DNA from: Aurantiacibacter sp. MUD61
Lineage (GTDB): Bacteria; Pseudomonadota; Alphaproteobacteria; Sphingomonadales; Sphingomonadaceae
DNA: 64,000 bases
Reading direction: 5' to 3'
Assembly: GCF_027912455.1 (NCBI RefSeq)
Contig: NZ_CP115446.1
Span: 1,263,501-1,327,500 of the forward strand
The translations under genes and the position numbers were made by a program. This document shows positions 1 to 9,408 of this stretch, one piece after another. The notes beneath the pieces were generated by a model that saw nothing but the letters and a program-made list of their open reading frames with translations, searched no databases and was not told the origin of the DNA. Numbering within the stretch: the first letter of the stretch is position 1; each line of letters starts with the position of its first letter.

Positions 1-50
1 ATTCGACATAAGTCGGCGCGAATGACCGGCACACAGATGGAGAGAATGAC

Positions 51-1679
51 ATGGTCGAGCAGCGCCTCGAAAAGGCTCATTGCGATTGGTACGCCGATGA
101 GGAAATCCTCGATACCACGATAGGCGGATTGCTGCGCGAACAGGCCGCGAAGAACGGCGACGCAGAAGCGCTGGTCGAAGGGCTGATGGATGGCAGCACC
201 GGCCGTCGCTGGACCTATTCCGAATTGCTCGCCGATGCGGAGCGGATGGCCAAGGGCCTTGCCGCGCGCTTCCAGCCGGGCGAACGCATCGCCGTGTGGG
301 GCCCGAACATCCCCGAATGGGTCCTCGTCGAATATGCCTGCGCGCTCGCTGGCCTCACTCTGGTCACTGTCAATCCCGCCTATCAGAAGCGCGAGCTCGA
401 CTATGTGCTGCGCCAGTCCGGCAGCGTTGCCCTGTTCCTGATCAAGGAAGTGCGCGGCAATCCGATGGCTGAAATCGGCAAGGCTGTGTGCGAGGAAATC
501 CCTGCCGTCCGCGAAGTCGTCGACATGCACGATGAAGCGGCCATGTTCACCGATCCGAGTGGCACTCTGCCAGAGGTCGAGACGAACGATCCCGCGCAGA
601 TCCAGTATACTTCGGGCACGACCGGCTTCCCGAAGGGAGTCGTCCTGTCCCACCGAAACATCACCAACAATGCGCGCATCTTTGCCAAGACGGGCAATCT
701 GGAGGACCGCCAGTCGACCATCGGCCTCACCCCGCTGTTTCACACGATGGGCTGCTCCATGGGCGTCCTCGGCTCGCTCCAGACCGCTTCCAAATATGTG
801 CCGCTGCCTTTCTTCGAGCCCAACGCAGCGCTCGACATCATCGAGCGTGATAAGGTCACCTGGACGCTCACCGTGCCGACTATGGCCGTTGCGATGATCG
901 CGATGCAAAAGGCCAATGAGCGCGATCTGTCTTCACTCAAAGTGCTCGGCATGGGCGGGGCAATGGTTGCCCCGGAACTCGCCCGCGCCGCAGAAGCCGT
1001 GCTGGGCGCGCAGGCGCTGGTCGCCTATGGGCAGACCGAAAGTTCGCCGGTCATCACCAGTGCGCGGCCATCGGACTCGGTGGAGGATATCACCACTAGC
1101 ATCGGTCGCCCGGCGCTCGGCTGCGAAGTCGGCATTTTCGATCCGGCGACGGATGAGATCGTCGATTGCGGCGTGGTCGGCGAAATCCGCTCACGCAGCT
1201 ATGCGACCATGCTCGGCTATCACGAGAACCCGGAAGCCACCGCTGAAGCAATCGATGCCGATGGCTGGCTGCACACCGGTGACCTCGGCACGATGGACGA
1301 GCGCGGTTTCGTTCGCATCACGGGCCGGGTGAAGGAAATGATCATTCGCGGCGGCGAGAACCTGTTTCCGGCGGAAATCGAGAACGTCCTCGCCGAACAT
1401 GAGGGCGTCGCCGAATGCGCCGTCTTCGGCGTGCCGGACGATGTCCTGGGTGAAGCCGTCGCCGCCTATGTGCGGATGGAAGACGGACACACCTTCGATC
1501 CCGAAGAACTGCGTGCCTATTGCCGTTCCGAGATCGCGCCGCAGAAATGCCCGGCCTATTGGGAAGTGGTAAGCGAATGGCCGCTCACCGGTTCGGGCAA
1601 GATCCAGAAGTTCAAACTGCGCGATCAGTGGATCGCCAAGAACGTGAGCGCAAAGGCCGAAGGCGTTCTCGGCGGATAA
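51..1679 (+). CDS. AMP-dependent acyl-CoA synthetase
   Basis: This 542-residue protein belongs to the ANL (adenylate-forming) superfamily, which activates a carboxylic acid with ATP to an acyl-AMP and then forms the CoA thioester in the cytoplasm. The AMP-binding motif YTSGTTGFPKG sits near residue 187, GQTESSP lies near 325, the hinge region GWLHTGDLG near 405, and the C-terminal lid carries GRVKEMIIRGGENLFPAEIE and the lysine-containing GSGKIQKFKLR. The start is supported by GGAGA nine bases upstream. Overall it resembles medium/long-chain fatty acyl-CoA synthetases (FadD/FadD3-like), but the acyl substrate cannot be read from the sequence. It stands alone and converges on the transaldolase gene. 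Confidence 0.9.
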   Translation: MVEQRLEKAHCDWYADEEILDTTIGGLLREQAAKNGDAEALVEGLMDGSTGRRWTYSELLADAERMAKGLAARFQPGERIAVWGPNIPEWVLVEYACALAGLTLVTVNPAYQKRELDYVLRQSGSVALFLIKEVRGNPMAEIGKAVCEEIPAVREVVDMHDEAAMFTDPSGTLPEVETNDPAQIQYTSGTTGFPKGVVLSHRNITNNARIFAKTGNLEDRQSTIGLTPLFHTMGCSMGVLGSLQTASKYVPLPFFEPNAALDIIERDKVTWTLTVPTMAVAMIAMQKANERDLSSLKVLGMGGAMVAPELARAAEAVLGAQALVAYGQTESSPVITSARPSDSVEDITTSIGRPALGCEVGIFDPATDEIVDCGVVGEIRSRSYATMLGYHENPEATAEAIDADGWLHTGDLGTMDERGFVRITGRVKEMIIRGGENLFPAEIENVLAEHEGVAECAVFGVPDDVLGEAVAAYVRMEDGHTFDPEELRAYCRSEIAPQKCPAYWEVVSEWPLTGSGKIQKFKLRDQWIAKNVSAKAEGVLGG

Positions 1680-1694
1680 AGATGCTCTTTGGCA

Positions 1695-1721
1695 GTCGCC
1701 CCCTGCTCAGGCGGGGGCGAC
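1695..1721. terminator. Hairpin between convergent genes
   Basis: A perfect 9-bp stem (GTCGCCCCC paired with GGGGGCGAC) with a 9-base loop lies 16 bases after the acyl-CoA synthetase stop and 22 bases before the end of the convergent transaldolase gene. No clear T run follows on either strand, so termination in both directions is inferred from position and stem strength. Confidence 0.55.
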
Positions 1722-1742
1722 ACCTCGCTTTCCGTATCGCGA

Positions 1743-2396
1743 TTACAGGATCGATTGCCCGGTGGTTTCCCAGTCCTTGAGGAAGCCCTCGATGCCCTTG
1801 TCTGTCAGCACGTGCTTGAACAGCGCATGGATCACTTTGGGCGGCGCGGTCATGACGTCTGCGCCGATGCGCGCGCTTTCGAGAACATGGACCACATGCC
1901 GCACGCTCGCAACGAGGATTTCCGTGTGGAAATCGTAATTGTCGTAGATCAGGCGGATGTCGCGGATCAGGTCCATGCCATCCGTGCCATTGTCATCATG
2001 GCGGCCGACGAAAGGTGAAACGAAAGTCGCGCCAGCCTTGGCAGCCAGCAGCGCCTGATTGGCCGAGAAGCACAGGGTGACATTCACCATCGTGCCGTCA
2101 TCGGTCAGCGCCTTGCAGGTTTTCAGGCCATCGACCGTCAGCGGCACCTTGATGCAGACATTGTCGGCAATCTTGCGCAGCTTTTCGGCCTCTTTCATCA
2201 TCGTCTCGTGATCGAGGGCGACGACTTCGGCGCTCACCGGGCCATCGGTGATGCCGCAGATTTCCTTGGTCACTTCCATGAAATCGCGGCCCGACTTGGC
2301 GATCAGTGACGGATTGGTGGTGACGCCGTCCAGCAGGCCAGTGGCCGCCAGTTCGCGGATGTCATCGAGTTCGGCGGTGTCGGCGAAGAATTTCAT
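1743..2396 (-). CDS. Transaldolase-family / fructose-6-phosphate aldolase-like protein
   Basis: The 217-residue protein has the length and character of the small MipB/TalC subfamily of class I aldolases, which transfer or cleave dihydroxyacetone units in the non-oxidative pentose phosphate pathway. [13 protein letters not shown] opens the barrel, [13 protein letters not shown] is the signature motif, and the Schiff-base lysine is in VCIKVPLT near residue 86. Family members act either as transaldolase or as fructose-6-phosphate aldolase, and I cannot separate these from sequence alone. The gene is monocistronic, with a 129-base gap to the end of the next upstream gene. Confidence 0.9.
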   Translation of the reverse strand: MKFFADTAELDDIRELAATGLLDGVTTNPSLIAKSGRDFMEVTKEICGITDGPVSAEVVALDHETMMKEAEKLRKIADNVCIKVPLTVDGLKTCKALTDDGTMVNVTLCFSANQALLAAKAGATFVSPFVGRHDDNGTDGMDLIRDIRLIYDNYDFHTEILVASVRHVVHVLESARIGADVMTAPPKVIHALFKHVLTDKGIEGFLKDWETTGQSIL

Positions 2397-2525
2397 GGTC
2401 GTATGTTTCCCGAAGTTGGCGCTGTCTGGAAGGTTCGAATCGTTGGCGCGACTATAGGCGTGGCAAAGCCCGGCGCGCTACCGATGCGCACAGGATTTCC
2501 TCACTTGGCTAACGGTACGCCGCGT

Positions 2526-3473
2526 TCAACCGGCCTTGCGCTTGCTGCCGAAACGCCCGTGCTTGCGATAGCGGACCATCCAGCGATCGAGGAACAGCGA
2601 CAGAGGCTTGGGATCGATGCCGAGTTTGTCGAGCTGCGGCACACCCGTGGTTGCCGTGCTACCTTCTTCCAGCATCGCCAGCTGATCCGAATTGATCGGT
2701 GTGAGCGGCAATGCGGCGAAGCCCTTCGCCAGCGGAGTGGGCATGGGGAAGAACACACGCTCGCGGTTTTGCCCGTCCGCAATCATCTCATGGATTTGCA
2801 TCATGGAAAGCTCTTCGGGGCCCGCAGCTTCATAGGTCCTACCGCCGTGCTTGCCGACATTCTCCAGAGCCGCCGCAACAGCTGCCGCAACATCATCGAC
2901 CCACACGACCTGAAACTTTGAATCGGCACCGAACACCGGCATCACCGGCATCATTTGCACCATGTCGGCGAACATCGGAACGAGCCCTGCGTCCTCACCG
3001 AACACGACCGAGGGACGAATGACTGTCGCCTTGGGGAAAGCTGCCAGCACCTGCAGCTCACCGTCACCCTTTGTGCGATAATAGCCGGTTTCCTTCTCCG
3101 GGTCGGCGCCAATCGCGGAGATGTAGACGAAACCCATCGCGCCTTCTTCGGCGGCGATTTTCGCGGCGTGCCCGGCGCTGTCTGCCTGCAGCTTTTGCTG
3201 ATTGCCTTCAAACGTGCCGATCAGATAGACCACCGCATCCGATCCGCGCACGCATGCCTCGACGCTGGCCTTGTCAGCCGCATTGCAACGGGCGAACTGG
3301 ATCTGCCCGAGATTGGCGAGCGGCTTCAGCTTGAAGGCTTTCTCAGGCTCGCGCGCAGCGATGCGCACACGCGCGCCGCGCTCGAGCAAATCCTGCGCAA
3401 CATGCGATCCGATAAATCCGCTGCCGCCGATCAGGGTGACGAGCTTGCCTTCGAGCGGAGATGATTTGGCCAT
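2526..3473 (-). CDS. NAD(P)-binding SDR protein, complex I NDUFA9-like
   Basis: This is an atypical short-chain dehydrogenase of about 315 residues with the Rossmann motif LIGGSGFIGSHVAQ close to its N terminus. It resembles the NDUFA9 (39-kDa) accessory subunit of complex I and related epimerase-like proteins of alphaproteobacteria, which bind NADPH and are tied to quinone metabolism or complex I assembly. The usual catalytic YxxxK appears weak (YYRTKGDGE), in line with a structural or assembly role. An ATG 9 bases upstream is possible, but the AAGGA sequence fits the ATG at 3473 better (about 10 bases away). No other complex I gene is in the window. Confidence 0.82.
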   Translation of the reverse strand: MAKSSPLEGKLVTLIGGSGFIGSHVAQDLLERGARVRIAAREPEKAFKLKPLANLGQIQFARCNAADKASVEACVRGSDAVVYLIGTFEGNQQKLQADSAGHAAKIAAEEGAMGFVYISAIGADPEKETGYYRTKGDGELQVLAAFPKATVIRPSVVFGEDAGLVPMFADMVQMMPVMPVFGADSKFQVVWVDDVAAAVAAALENVGKHGGRTYEAAGPEELSMMQIHEMIADGQNRERVFFPMPTPLAKGFAALPLTPINSDQLAMLEEGSTATTGVPQLDKLGIDPKPLSLFLDRWMVRYRKHGRFGSKRKAG

Positions 3474-3706
3474 GAGAGGCATGTCCTTCGAGCAGAATGG
3501 ATGTGTCGCAACGCCCTATGCACAGCCAGCGGGCGGCGGGCAATGCTTCTATTACGCGTAAAACACTCAGGCCGTTCCGCCGTTGCTCGGCGATCGCGGC
3601 AGAAAACCGTACGCGCGATGCAAAACCCGCGTTGACTCAATCGCAGCCCTGCCTTAGAGGCGCGCTCCTACCACACGGCGGAGCCACGCTTCGCCCTACA
3701 ATGTGT

Positions 3707-3793
<87 letters not shown>

Positions 3794-3843
3794 TTTCTCG
3801 AAAAATTCGCTGCTAGCGTTCGACGCGATTCTCGCGGCGGTGG

Positions 3844-4587
3844 CTAGTCTGCTTGCAGTGCCTCGAACACCGCATCTGCGTGGCCTTTCCGGCAGATCAG
3901 CAGGTCTGGCAGATAGGTGTCGCGCTGGTTGTAGAGCAAGGGTGAACCATCGACGCGGCTGATGTGGAGGCCGTGGGCGGCGGCGACTGCGGCTGGGGCG
4001 CAGCTGTCCCATTCGTATTGGCCGCCGGTGTGCAGATAAATGTCGGCCTCTCCGCGGATGATCGACATGGCCTTGGCGCCCGCACTGCCCATGGGGACAA
4101 GTTCAGCATCCAGCGCTTCGGCGACTTTGACAGCCTCGGGAGCAGGGCGGGTGCGGCTGACGACCATGCGCAGCTTTTCGGGCGCGCCGGGCAAAGCGCA
4201 AGGCTGATCGGTTCTCAGCACTTCGCCAAGGCCGGGCAGGGCGACTGCGGCGATCTCGGGCCTGCCATCGACAGCAAGCGCAACGTGAACCGCCCAATCG
4301 GTCCGCTCCTCACCATATTCGCGCGTGCCATCGACGGGGTCGACGATCCATACGCGGCTCTTATCAAGCCGCTCCATTGTGTCCTTGCTCTCTTCGGACA
4401 GCAGGCCGTCTTCGGGGCGCTGCGCACGCAGGGCATGGACGAGGAACTGGTTTGCCGTCTCATCGCCAGCTTTGCCGAGAGCCTTGCCGGCGATCATGCC
4501 AGAGGCGCGGACTTCCAGAAGGATGCGCCCGGCGCATTCGGCAAGGTGGGCGGCGAGTTCGGCGTCGGTCATAGGTGTGGCACTCAC
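3844..4587 (-). CDS. cysQ: 3'(2'),5'-bisphosphate nucleotidase CysQ
   Basis: A 247-residue member of the lithium-sensitive inositol monophosphatase family. CysQ removes the 3'-phosphate of PAP/PAPS, preventing accumulation of this by-product of sulfate assimilation. The metal-binding motifs are LLSEES near residue 65, [12 protein letters not shown] near 79-90, and the C-terminal [11 protein letters not shown] near 190. The GTG start overlaps the cysNC stop by four bases (GTGA), indicating translational coupling; an ATG five codons in lacks a ribosome site. It is the last gene of the cysD-cysNC-cysQ operon. Confidence 0.93.
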   Translation of the reverse strand: MSATPMTDAELAAHLAECAGRILLEVRASGMIAGKALGKAGDETANQFLVHALRAQRPEDGLLSEESKDTMERLDKSRVWIVDPVDGTREYGEERTDWAVHVALAVDGRPEIAAVALPGLGEVLRTDQPCALPGAPEKLRMVVSRTRPAPEAVKVAEALDAELVPMGSAGAKAMSIIRGEADIYLHTGGQYEWDSCAPAAVAAAHGLHISRVDGSPLLYNQRDTYLPDLLICRKGHADAVFEALQAD

Positions 4588-6497
4588 TTCAGCGGAAGGA
4601 TCTGGCCGATGATGTAATCGGCGGCTTCTTCGGGCGTCATTTCCACCGTGTTGACGGTGATTTCCGGCTTTTGCGGAGGCTCATACGGGCTGTCGATCCC
4701 GGTGAAGTTCTTCAGCTCTCCGGCGCGCGCCTTTTTGTATAGGCCCTTTACGTCCCGCTCTTCGGCAACTTCCAGCGGAGTGTCGACGAAGATCTCGATG
4801 AACTCGTGATCCTCCAGCATGTCGCGCACCATTTGCCGTTCCGCGCGGAAGGGCGAGATGAAGGCGGTGAGCACGATCAGGCCCGCATCGGTCATCAGCT
4901 TCGCCACTTCGCCGATGCGGCGGATGTTCTCGATCCGGTCGGCCTCGGTAAAGCCCAAATCCTTGTTCAGGCCGTGGCGGACATTGTCGCCGTCGAGCAG
5001 GAAGGTGTGGCGGTTCATCAGCGCCAGCTTCTTCTCGACTTCATTGGCGATGGTCGACTTGCCGCTTCCCGAAAGCCCGGTGAACCAGAGCACGCGCGGC
5101 GTCTGGTTCTTCATGCCCGCATGATGCTCGCGGCTGATGTCGGTCGCCTGCCAATGCACGTTCTGGCTGCGCCGCAGGCTGAAGTTGAGCATGCCCGCAC
5201 CAACGGTCGCATTGGTGATCTTGTCGATCAGGATGAAGCCGCCCAGCGTACGGCTGTCGGCATAGGGCTCGAACACGATGTTCTTGTCGGCATAGACTTC
5301 CGCCACGCCGATATCGTTGAGGCTGAGCGTCTTTGCCGCCATGTGATCCATCGTGTTGACGTCCACACGATACTTGGGCTGCTGCACCGTGGCTGAAACT
5401 GTCTGCGTGCCGATCTTCAGCCAATAGCTGCGCCCGACATGCAGGTCTTCATCGTTAAGCCACACTAGCGTCGCTTCGAACTGGTCGGCTGTTTCGGGTG
5501 GATTGTCCGCCACGCACAGCACGTCGCCACGCGAACAGTCGATCTCGTCTTCCAGCGTGATGGTGACCGACTGGCCGGCCACGGCCTCGTCCAGCTCGCC
5601 ATCATAAGTGACGATCGATTTTACGGTGCAGGTCTTGCCCGATGGTAGCGCGCGCACCGCATCGCCCGGCTTGACGGAGCCCGTGGCGATCAGGCCAGAG
5701 AACCCGCGGAAGTCGAGATTGGGGCGATTGACCCACTGCACCGGCATGCGGAAAGGCTTTTCCGCCGCCACTTCCGACAGGACTTCGACGCTTTCGAGGT
5801 GGTCGACAAGGCTCGGCCCGTCGTACCACGGCGTCTTGTCGCTCGGCGCCGAGGTGATGTTGTCGCCCTTGAAGCCCGAAATGGGCAGCGCGGTGAAACT
5901 CTCGATGCCGATTTCCTCGGCAAAGGCGCGATAGTCGGCCACGATGTCGTCGAAGACCTGCTGGTCGTAATCGACCAGGTCCATCTTGTTCACCGCCAGC
6001 ACGATGTTGCGGATGCCGATCCGGTGGCAGAGGTAGCTGTGCCGCCGCGTCTGAACGAGCACGCCCTTGCGCGCATCGACGAGGATGACCGCAAGGTCGG
6101 CGGTGGAGGCGCCGGTCACCATGTTGCGCGTATACTGTTCGTGCCCCGGGCAATCGGCGACGATGAACTTGCGCTTTTCGGTGTTGAAGAAGCGATAGGC
6201 GACATCGATGGTGATGCCCTGCTCGCGCTCTGCGGCGAGGCCATCCACCAACAGCGCAAAGTCGATCTCCTGCCCCTGCGTGCCGACCTTCTTGCTGTCG
6301 TTGCTCAACGCTTCGAGCTGGTCCTCGAAGATCATCTTGCTGTCGTAGAGCAGGCGGCCGATCAGCGTCGACTTGCCGTCATCCACGCTGCCGCATGTGA
6401 TGAAGCGCAGCATGGTCTTGTGCTGGTGCGTGTCGAGATAGGCGTCGATATCCTCGGCGATGAGGGCGTCGGTTTGGTAGATCGTGTCTTGCGACAT
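4584..6497 (-). CDS. cysNC: Sulfate adenylyltransferase large subunit fused to APS kinase (CysNC)
   Basis: This 637-residue fusion performs two steps of sulfate activation. The N-terminal GTPase half drives ATP sulfurylase with CysD to make APS, and the C-terminal half phosphorylates APS to PAPS. The GTPase motifs are GSVDDGKST (about residue 37), DCPGHEQY (about 116) and NKMDLVD (about 171). The kinase P-loop GLSGSGKST lies near residue 475. Fusion of CysN with CysC is common in alphaproteobacteria. The ATG overlaps the cysD stop (TGATG), so the subunits should be made together. No PAPS reductase is in the window, so the reductive genes are elsewhere. Confidence 0.96.
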   Translation of the reverse strand: MSQDTIYQTDALIAEDIDAYLDTHQHKTMLRFITCGSVDDGKSTLIGRLLYDSKMIFEDQLEALSNDSKKVGTQGQEIDFALLVDGLAAEREQGITIDVAYRFFNTEKRKFIVADCPGHEQYTRNMVTGASTADLAVILVDARKGVLVQTRRHSYLCHRIGIRNIVLAVNKMDLVDYDQQVFDDIVADYRAFAEEIGIESFTALPISGFKGDNITSAPSDKTPWYDGPSLVDHLESVEVLSEVAAEKPFRMPVQWVNRPNLDFRGFSGLIATGSVKPGDAVRALPSGKTCTVKSIVTYDGELDEAVAGQSVTITLEDEIDCSRGDVLCVADNPPETADQFEATLVWLNDEDLHVGRSYWLKIGTQTVSATVQQPKYRVDVNTMDHMAAKTLSLNDIGVAEVYADKNIVFEPYADSRTLGGFILIDKITNATVGAGMLNFSLRRSQNVHWQATDISREHHAGMKNQTPRVLWFTGLSGSGKSTIANEVEKKLALMNRHTFLLDGDNVRHGLNKDLGFTEADRIENIRRIGEVAKLMTDAGLIVLTAFISPFRAERQMVRDMLEDHEFIEIFVDTPLEVAEERDVKGLYKKARAGELKNFTGIDSPYEPPQKPEITVNTVEMTPEEAADYIIGQILPLK

Positions 6498-7411
6498 CAG
6501 AAATAGCCCTCCTGCTTCTTCTTCTCCATGCCGGCACCGCCCGCATCCTTGTCGATCACGCGGCCCTGCCTTTCGCTGGTGGTGGTGAGCAGCGTTTCCT
6601 GAATGACTTCGCTGAGCGTCGAGGCTTCGCTTTCGACTGCGCCCGTCAGCGGAAAACAGCCGAGCGTGCGAAAGCGCACGGACCGGGTGGTGATCTCGGG
6701 GCGCTTACCCATGACCTTCTCAAGACGCTCGATATCGTCGGCCATGAACAGGCCGCCTTCATATTCGAAAGTCGGGCGCGGCGCGCTGAAATAGAGCGGT
6801 ACGATCTCGATATTCTCGAGCTGGATATACTGCCATACATCGAGCTCGGTCCAGTTGGAGATCGGGAAGACGCGGATGCTTTCGCCCTTGCGCTTCTTCG
6901 CGTTGTAGAGGTTCCACAGCTCCGGCCGCTGGTTCTTCGGGTCCCAGCCGTGGCTCGCGGTGCGGAAAGAAAAGATGCGCTCCTTCGCGCGGCTCTTTTC
7001 CTCGTCGCGGCGGGCACCGCCAAAGGCCGCGTCGAAACCATGCATGGTCAGCGCCTGCTTCAGCCCCTCGGTCTTCCACATGTCGGTGTGCAGCGGGCCG
7101 TGATCGAACGGGTTGATGCCGCGTTCCTGTGCCTCGGGGTTCTGGTGCACGATCAGCTCCATGCCCGCTTCTTCGGCAGACCGCTTGCGCAGATCGTACA
7201 TATCCTTGAACTTCCAGGTCGTATCGACGTGGAGCAGCGGGAAAGGCGGCGGCGAAGGGTAGAAGGCCTTCTTCGCCAGATGCAGCATCACGGCAGAATC
7301 CTTGCCGATCGAATACATCATCACTGGCTTGTCGGCTTCGGCAGCGACTTCGCGGATGATGTGAATGGCCTCTGCCTCGAGGCGCTGGAGATGGGTGAGC
7401 GGTGCAGTCAT
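6497..7411 (-). CDS. cysD: Sulfate adenylyltransferase subunit 2 (CysD)
   Basis: A 304-residue ATP sulfurylase catalytic subunit of the PAPS-reductase/PP-loop fold. It joins ATP and sulfate to form APS, powered by GTP hydrolysis in CysN. The PP-loop [12 protein letters not shown] lies near residue 34, followed by [17 protein letters not shown] and [17 protein letters not shown], all typical of CysD. A longer reading from 7453 would run into the palindrome and the divergent gene; ATG at 7411 gives the expected N terminus [12 protein letters not shown]. First gene of the operon, divergent from a LuxR-type regulator. Confidence 0.94.
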   Translation of the reverse strand: MTAPLTHLQRLEAEAIHIIREVAAEADKPVMMYSIGKDSAVMLHLAKKAFYPSPPPFPLLHVDTTWKFKDMYDLRKRSAEEAGMELIVHQNPEAQERGINPFDHGPLHTDMWKTEGLKQALTMHGFDAAFGGARRDEEKSRAKERIFSFRTASHGWDPKNQRPELWNLYNAKKRKGESIRVFPISNWTELDVWQYIQLENIEIVPLYFSAPRPTFEYEGGLFMADDIERLEKVMGKRPEITTRSVRFRTLGCFPLTGAVESEASTLSEVIQETLLTTTSERQGRVIDKDAGGAGMEKKKQEGYF

Positions 7412-7444
7412 GGCGCGGGATGTAGCAAGCTCGCGACAATGTGG

Positions 7445-7462
7445 ACCTCCCAAATGGGAGGT
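7445..7462. promoter_or_regulatory. Perfect 18-bp palindrome, putative operator
   Basis: ACCTCCCAAATGGGAGGT is an inverted repeat of 8-bp arms around AA. It sits in the 65-base gap between the divergent start codons of cysD and the LuxR-type regulator. The ACCT...AGGT ends and 18-bp length resemble lux-box-like sites of LuxR-family proteins. The neighbouring regulator is the obvious candidate to bind it, but that is inferred. Confidence 0.7.
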
Positions 7463-7476
7463 GGTATGACGCGTGC

Positions 7477-8457
7477 ATGCGTATTCCCAATCTGGGCGAG
7501 ATAGAACTGCTTGTGCCGCTGCATGATGGCATGTTCGAGCAACCGATGTGGCAGACCTTCCTCTCGCGGCTGCAGTCGGCCGCGAATGCAGAGGGAGCGG
7601 CGATCATCCTGCAGTCGGGCGGCGATGTGGTGCGGCTCTCAGCCGGCGAGGTGGAGGAGGCAAACGACCTCTCCGAGCTTCGTCCCGGGAGGCCCTATGC
7701 GCCCGAGGAACTGGGCGCTCAGCAACATGCGATCCGGCTCACTGGCGAAGGAGGATTGGTGGCAACGCTGGTGGTGCAGCGCGGTGAGGGGGGCACTTCA
7801 TCGCTGCTTGCGGCGCTGGCCCCGCATTTTGGCGCTGCCCTGCGCGTGCTCTCCGGTCTGGAGCGCGAGCGCGCCCGATCCGCCATGAGCGCGCAGGCCT
7901 TTGCCCGGCTCGATTTCGGTTGGATCAGCCTCGATGCGAAGGGGCGCATTGTTGACAGCGACCAGCAGGCCGAGCGGTTGCTGCGCGAAAGTGGGCTATT
8001 GGCGCGCGGCGCCTATGACAGGCTCGTCCCCTCCGACCCGGCAGTGGACCGCCAGCTCACTGGGCTGGTGAAGGCCTTTGCCGCGAACCCCAGGGCTCGA
8101 CCTCGCGCAATCAATCTGAGCCACGATCCGTGGATCGACATTCTGGTATCCCCCCTGCGCCTCGCCGCACTGGCGGGGGGCAAGGATGCCGTAGCCGTGG
8201 TTTACCTGCGCGGTGACCGATCTTCCTCCGAAACGCGCGCCGAACAGCTAGTCGACCTCTTCAACCTGACGCCGAGCGAGGCGCGCATGGCGTGGTCCAT
8301 GGCGCAGGGCCTTTCGATTGCCGAGGCGGCGGAAGAGCACGGCCTGACCATCGAGACCGCGCGCAATTACTCGAAGAAAATCTATGCCAAGACTGGCGCG
8401 CGCGGGCAGGTCGACCTTGTTCGCCACGTGCTCACCGGAGTGCTTGCGTTGGCGTGA
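7477..8457 (+). CDS. LuxR-type helix-turn-helix transcriptional regulator
   Basis: A 326-residue protein with a C-terminal LuxR/GerE helix-turn-helix: [20 protein letters not shown], then the recognition segment with [21 protein letters not shown], residues about 260-320. The N-terminal 200 residues look like a PAS/GAF-type sensory region rather than an acyl-homoserine-lactone domain; no confident ligand assignment is possible. ATG at 7477 is preferred to GTG at 7441, because the upstream start would place the palindrome inside the coding region. Probable control of itself and perhaps cysD through the palindrome. Confidence 0.82.
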   Translation: MRIPNLGEIELLVPLHDGMFEQPMWQTFLSRLQSAANAEGAAIILQSGGDVVRLSAGEVEEANDLSELRPGRPYAPEELGAQQHAIRLTGEGGLVATLVVQRGEGGTSSLLAALAPHFGAALRVLSGLERERARSAMSAQAFARLDFGWISLDAKGRIVDSDQQAERLLRESGLLARGAYDRLVPSDPAVDRQLTGLVKAFAANPRARPRAINLSHDPWIDILVSPLRLAALAGGKDAVAVVYLRGDRSSSETRAEQLVDLFNLTPSEARMAWSMAQGLSIAEAAEEHGLTIETARNYSKKIYAKTGARGQVDLVRHVLTGVLALA

Positions 8458-8516
8458 TCTGGCCCTTGCATAGTTTCATCTGAAATGAGAAGCGCAGGCC
8501 CAAGGAGAGAATCGCC

Positions 8517-9389
8517 ATGAAAATCGCATTTATCGGTCTTGGAAACATGGGCGGCGGCATGGCCGCGAACCTGGCGAAGGCGGGGCACGATGTGCGCGCT
8601 TTCGACCTTAGCGGGGCGGCGCTCGCGGCGGCAAAGGAAAAGGGCTGCGAGACTTTCACATCGGCCAGCGAGGCATGCAAAGGCGTGGATGCCGTGGTCT
8701 CCATGCTGCCCAATGGCGAGATCGTGAAAGCAGTCTACACCAGCGACGTGATCGGCCACGCACCGGAAGGTGCAGTGCTGATAGATTGCTCCACCATCGA
8801 CGTTGCGACCGCGCGCGAAGTGGCCGATGCCGCTTCCGCCGCTGGTTATCCCATGGTCGATGCGCCGGTATCGGGCGGGATCGCGGCAGCCGATGCGGGC
8901 ACGCTGACTTTCATGGTTGGGGGCAGCGAAGAAGGGTTCAGGGGCGCTGAAGAAGTGCTGAAAGACATGGGCAAGGCGGTGATCCACGCCGGAGATGCGG
9001 GTAACGGTCAGGCGGCAAAAATCTGCAACAACATGCTGCTCGCCGTCCAGATGATCGGCACGGCAGAAGCCTTTGCCATGGCGCAAAGGCTCGGCCTGGA
9101 TCCGCAGACCTTTTACGACATTTCCAGCGTCAGTTCGGGCCAGTGCTGGTCCATGACGAGCTATTGCCCGGTCCCGGGTGTCGGTCCGAAGTCGCCTTCG
9201 GATAATGATTATCAGGGCGGGTTCGCGACAGGCCTGATGCTGAAGGATCTGAAGCTCGCCATGGAAGCTGCCGAGACTGCGGGCATGAACACCCGCATCG
9301 GTGCCAAGGCGAAAGAGCTTTACGAAGCGTTCGACGCAGAGGGCAACGGCGCGCGGGATTTCAGCGCGATCATCACCGAATACGACTGA
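8517..9389 (+). CDS. mmsB: 3-hydroxyisobutyrate dehydrogenase
   Basis: A 290-residue beta-hydroxyacid dehydrogenase that oxidises 3-hydroxyisobutyrate to methylmalonate semialdehyde with NAD+ in valine catabolism. IAFIGLGNMGGGMAANL is the N-terminal nucleotide-binding motif, DAPVSGGIAAADAGTLTFMV the substrate-binding region near residue 120, and KICNNMLLA near residue 170 carries the catalytic lysine. A strong AAGGAGA ribosome site lies 8-9 bases upstream. The gene follows the LuxR-type regulator by 59 bases. No other valine-degradation gene is in the window. Confidence 0.92.
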   Translation: MKIAFIGLGNMGGGMAANLAKAGHDVRAFDLSGAALAAAKEKGCETFTSASEACKGVDAVVSMLPNGEIVKAVYTSDVIGHAPEGAVLIDCSTIDVATAREVADAASAAGYPMVDAPVSGGIAAADAGTLTFMVGGSEEGFRGAEEVLKDMGKAVIHAGDAGNGQAAKICNNMLLAVQMIGTAEAFAMAQRLGLDPQTFYDISSVSSGQCWSMTSYCPVPGVGPKSPSDNDYQGGFATGLMLKDLKLAMEAAETAGMNTRIGAKAKELYEAFDAEGNGARDFSAIITEYD

Positions 9390-9408
9390 TGCGGGGTCGG
9401 GGGGCGGC

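Noticed and set aside
7477..8457. Quorum-sensing receptor
   Set aside because: Only the C-terminal helix-turn-helix is LuxR-like. The N-terminal part lacks the conserved acyl-homoserine-lactone pocket residues and no luxI is present.
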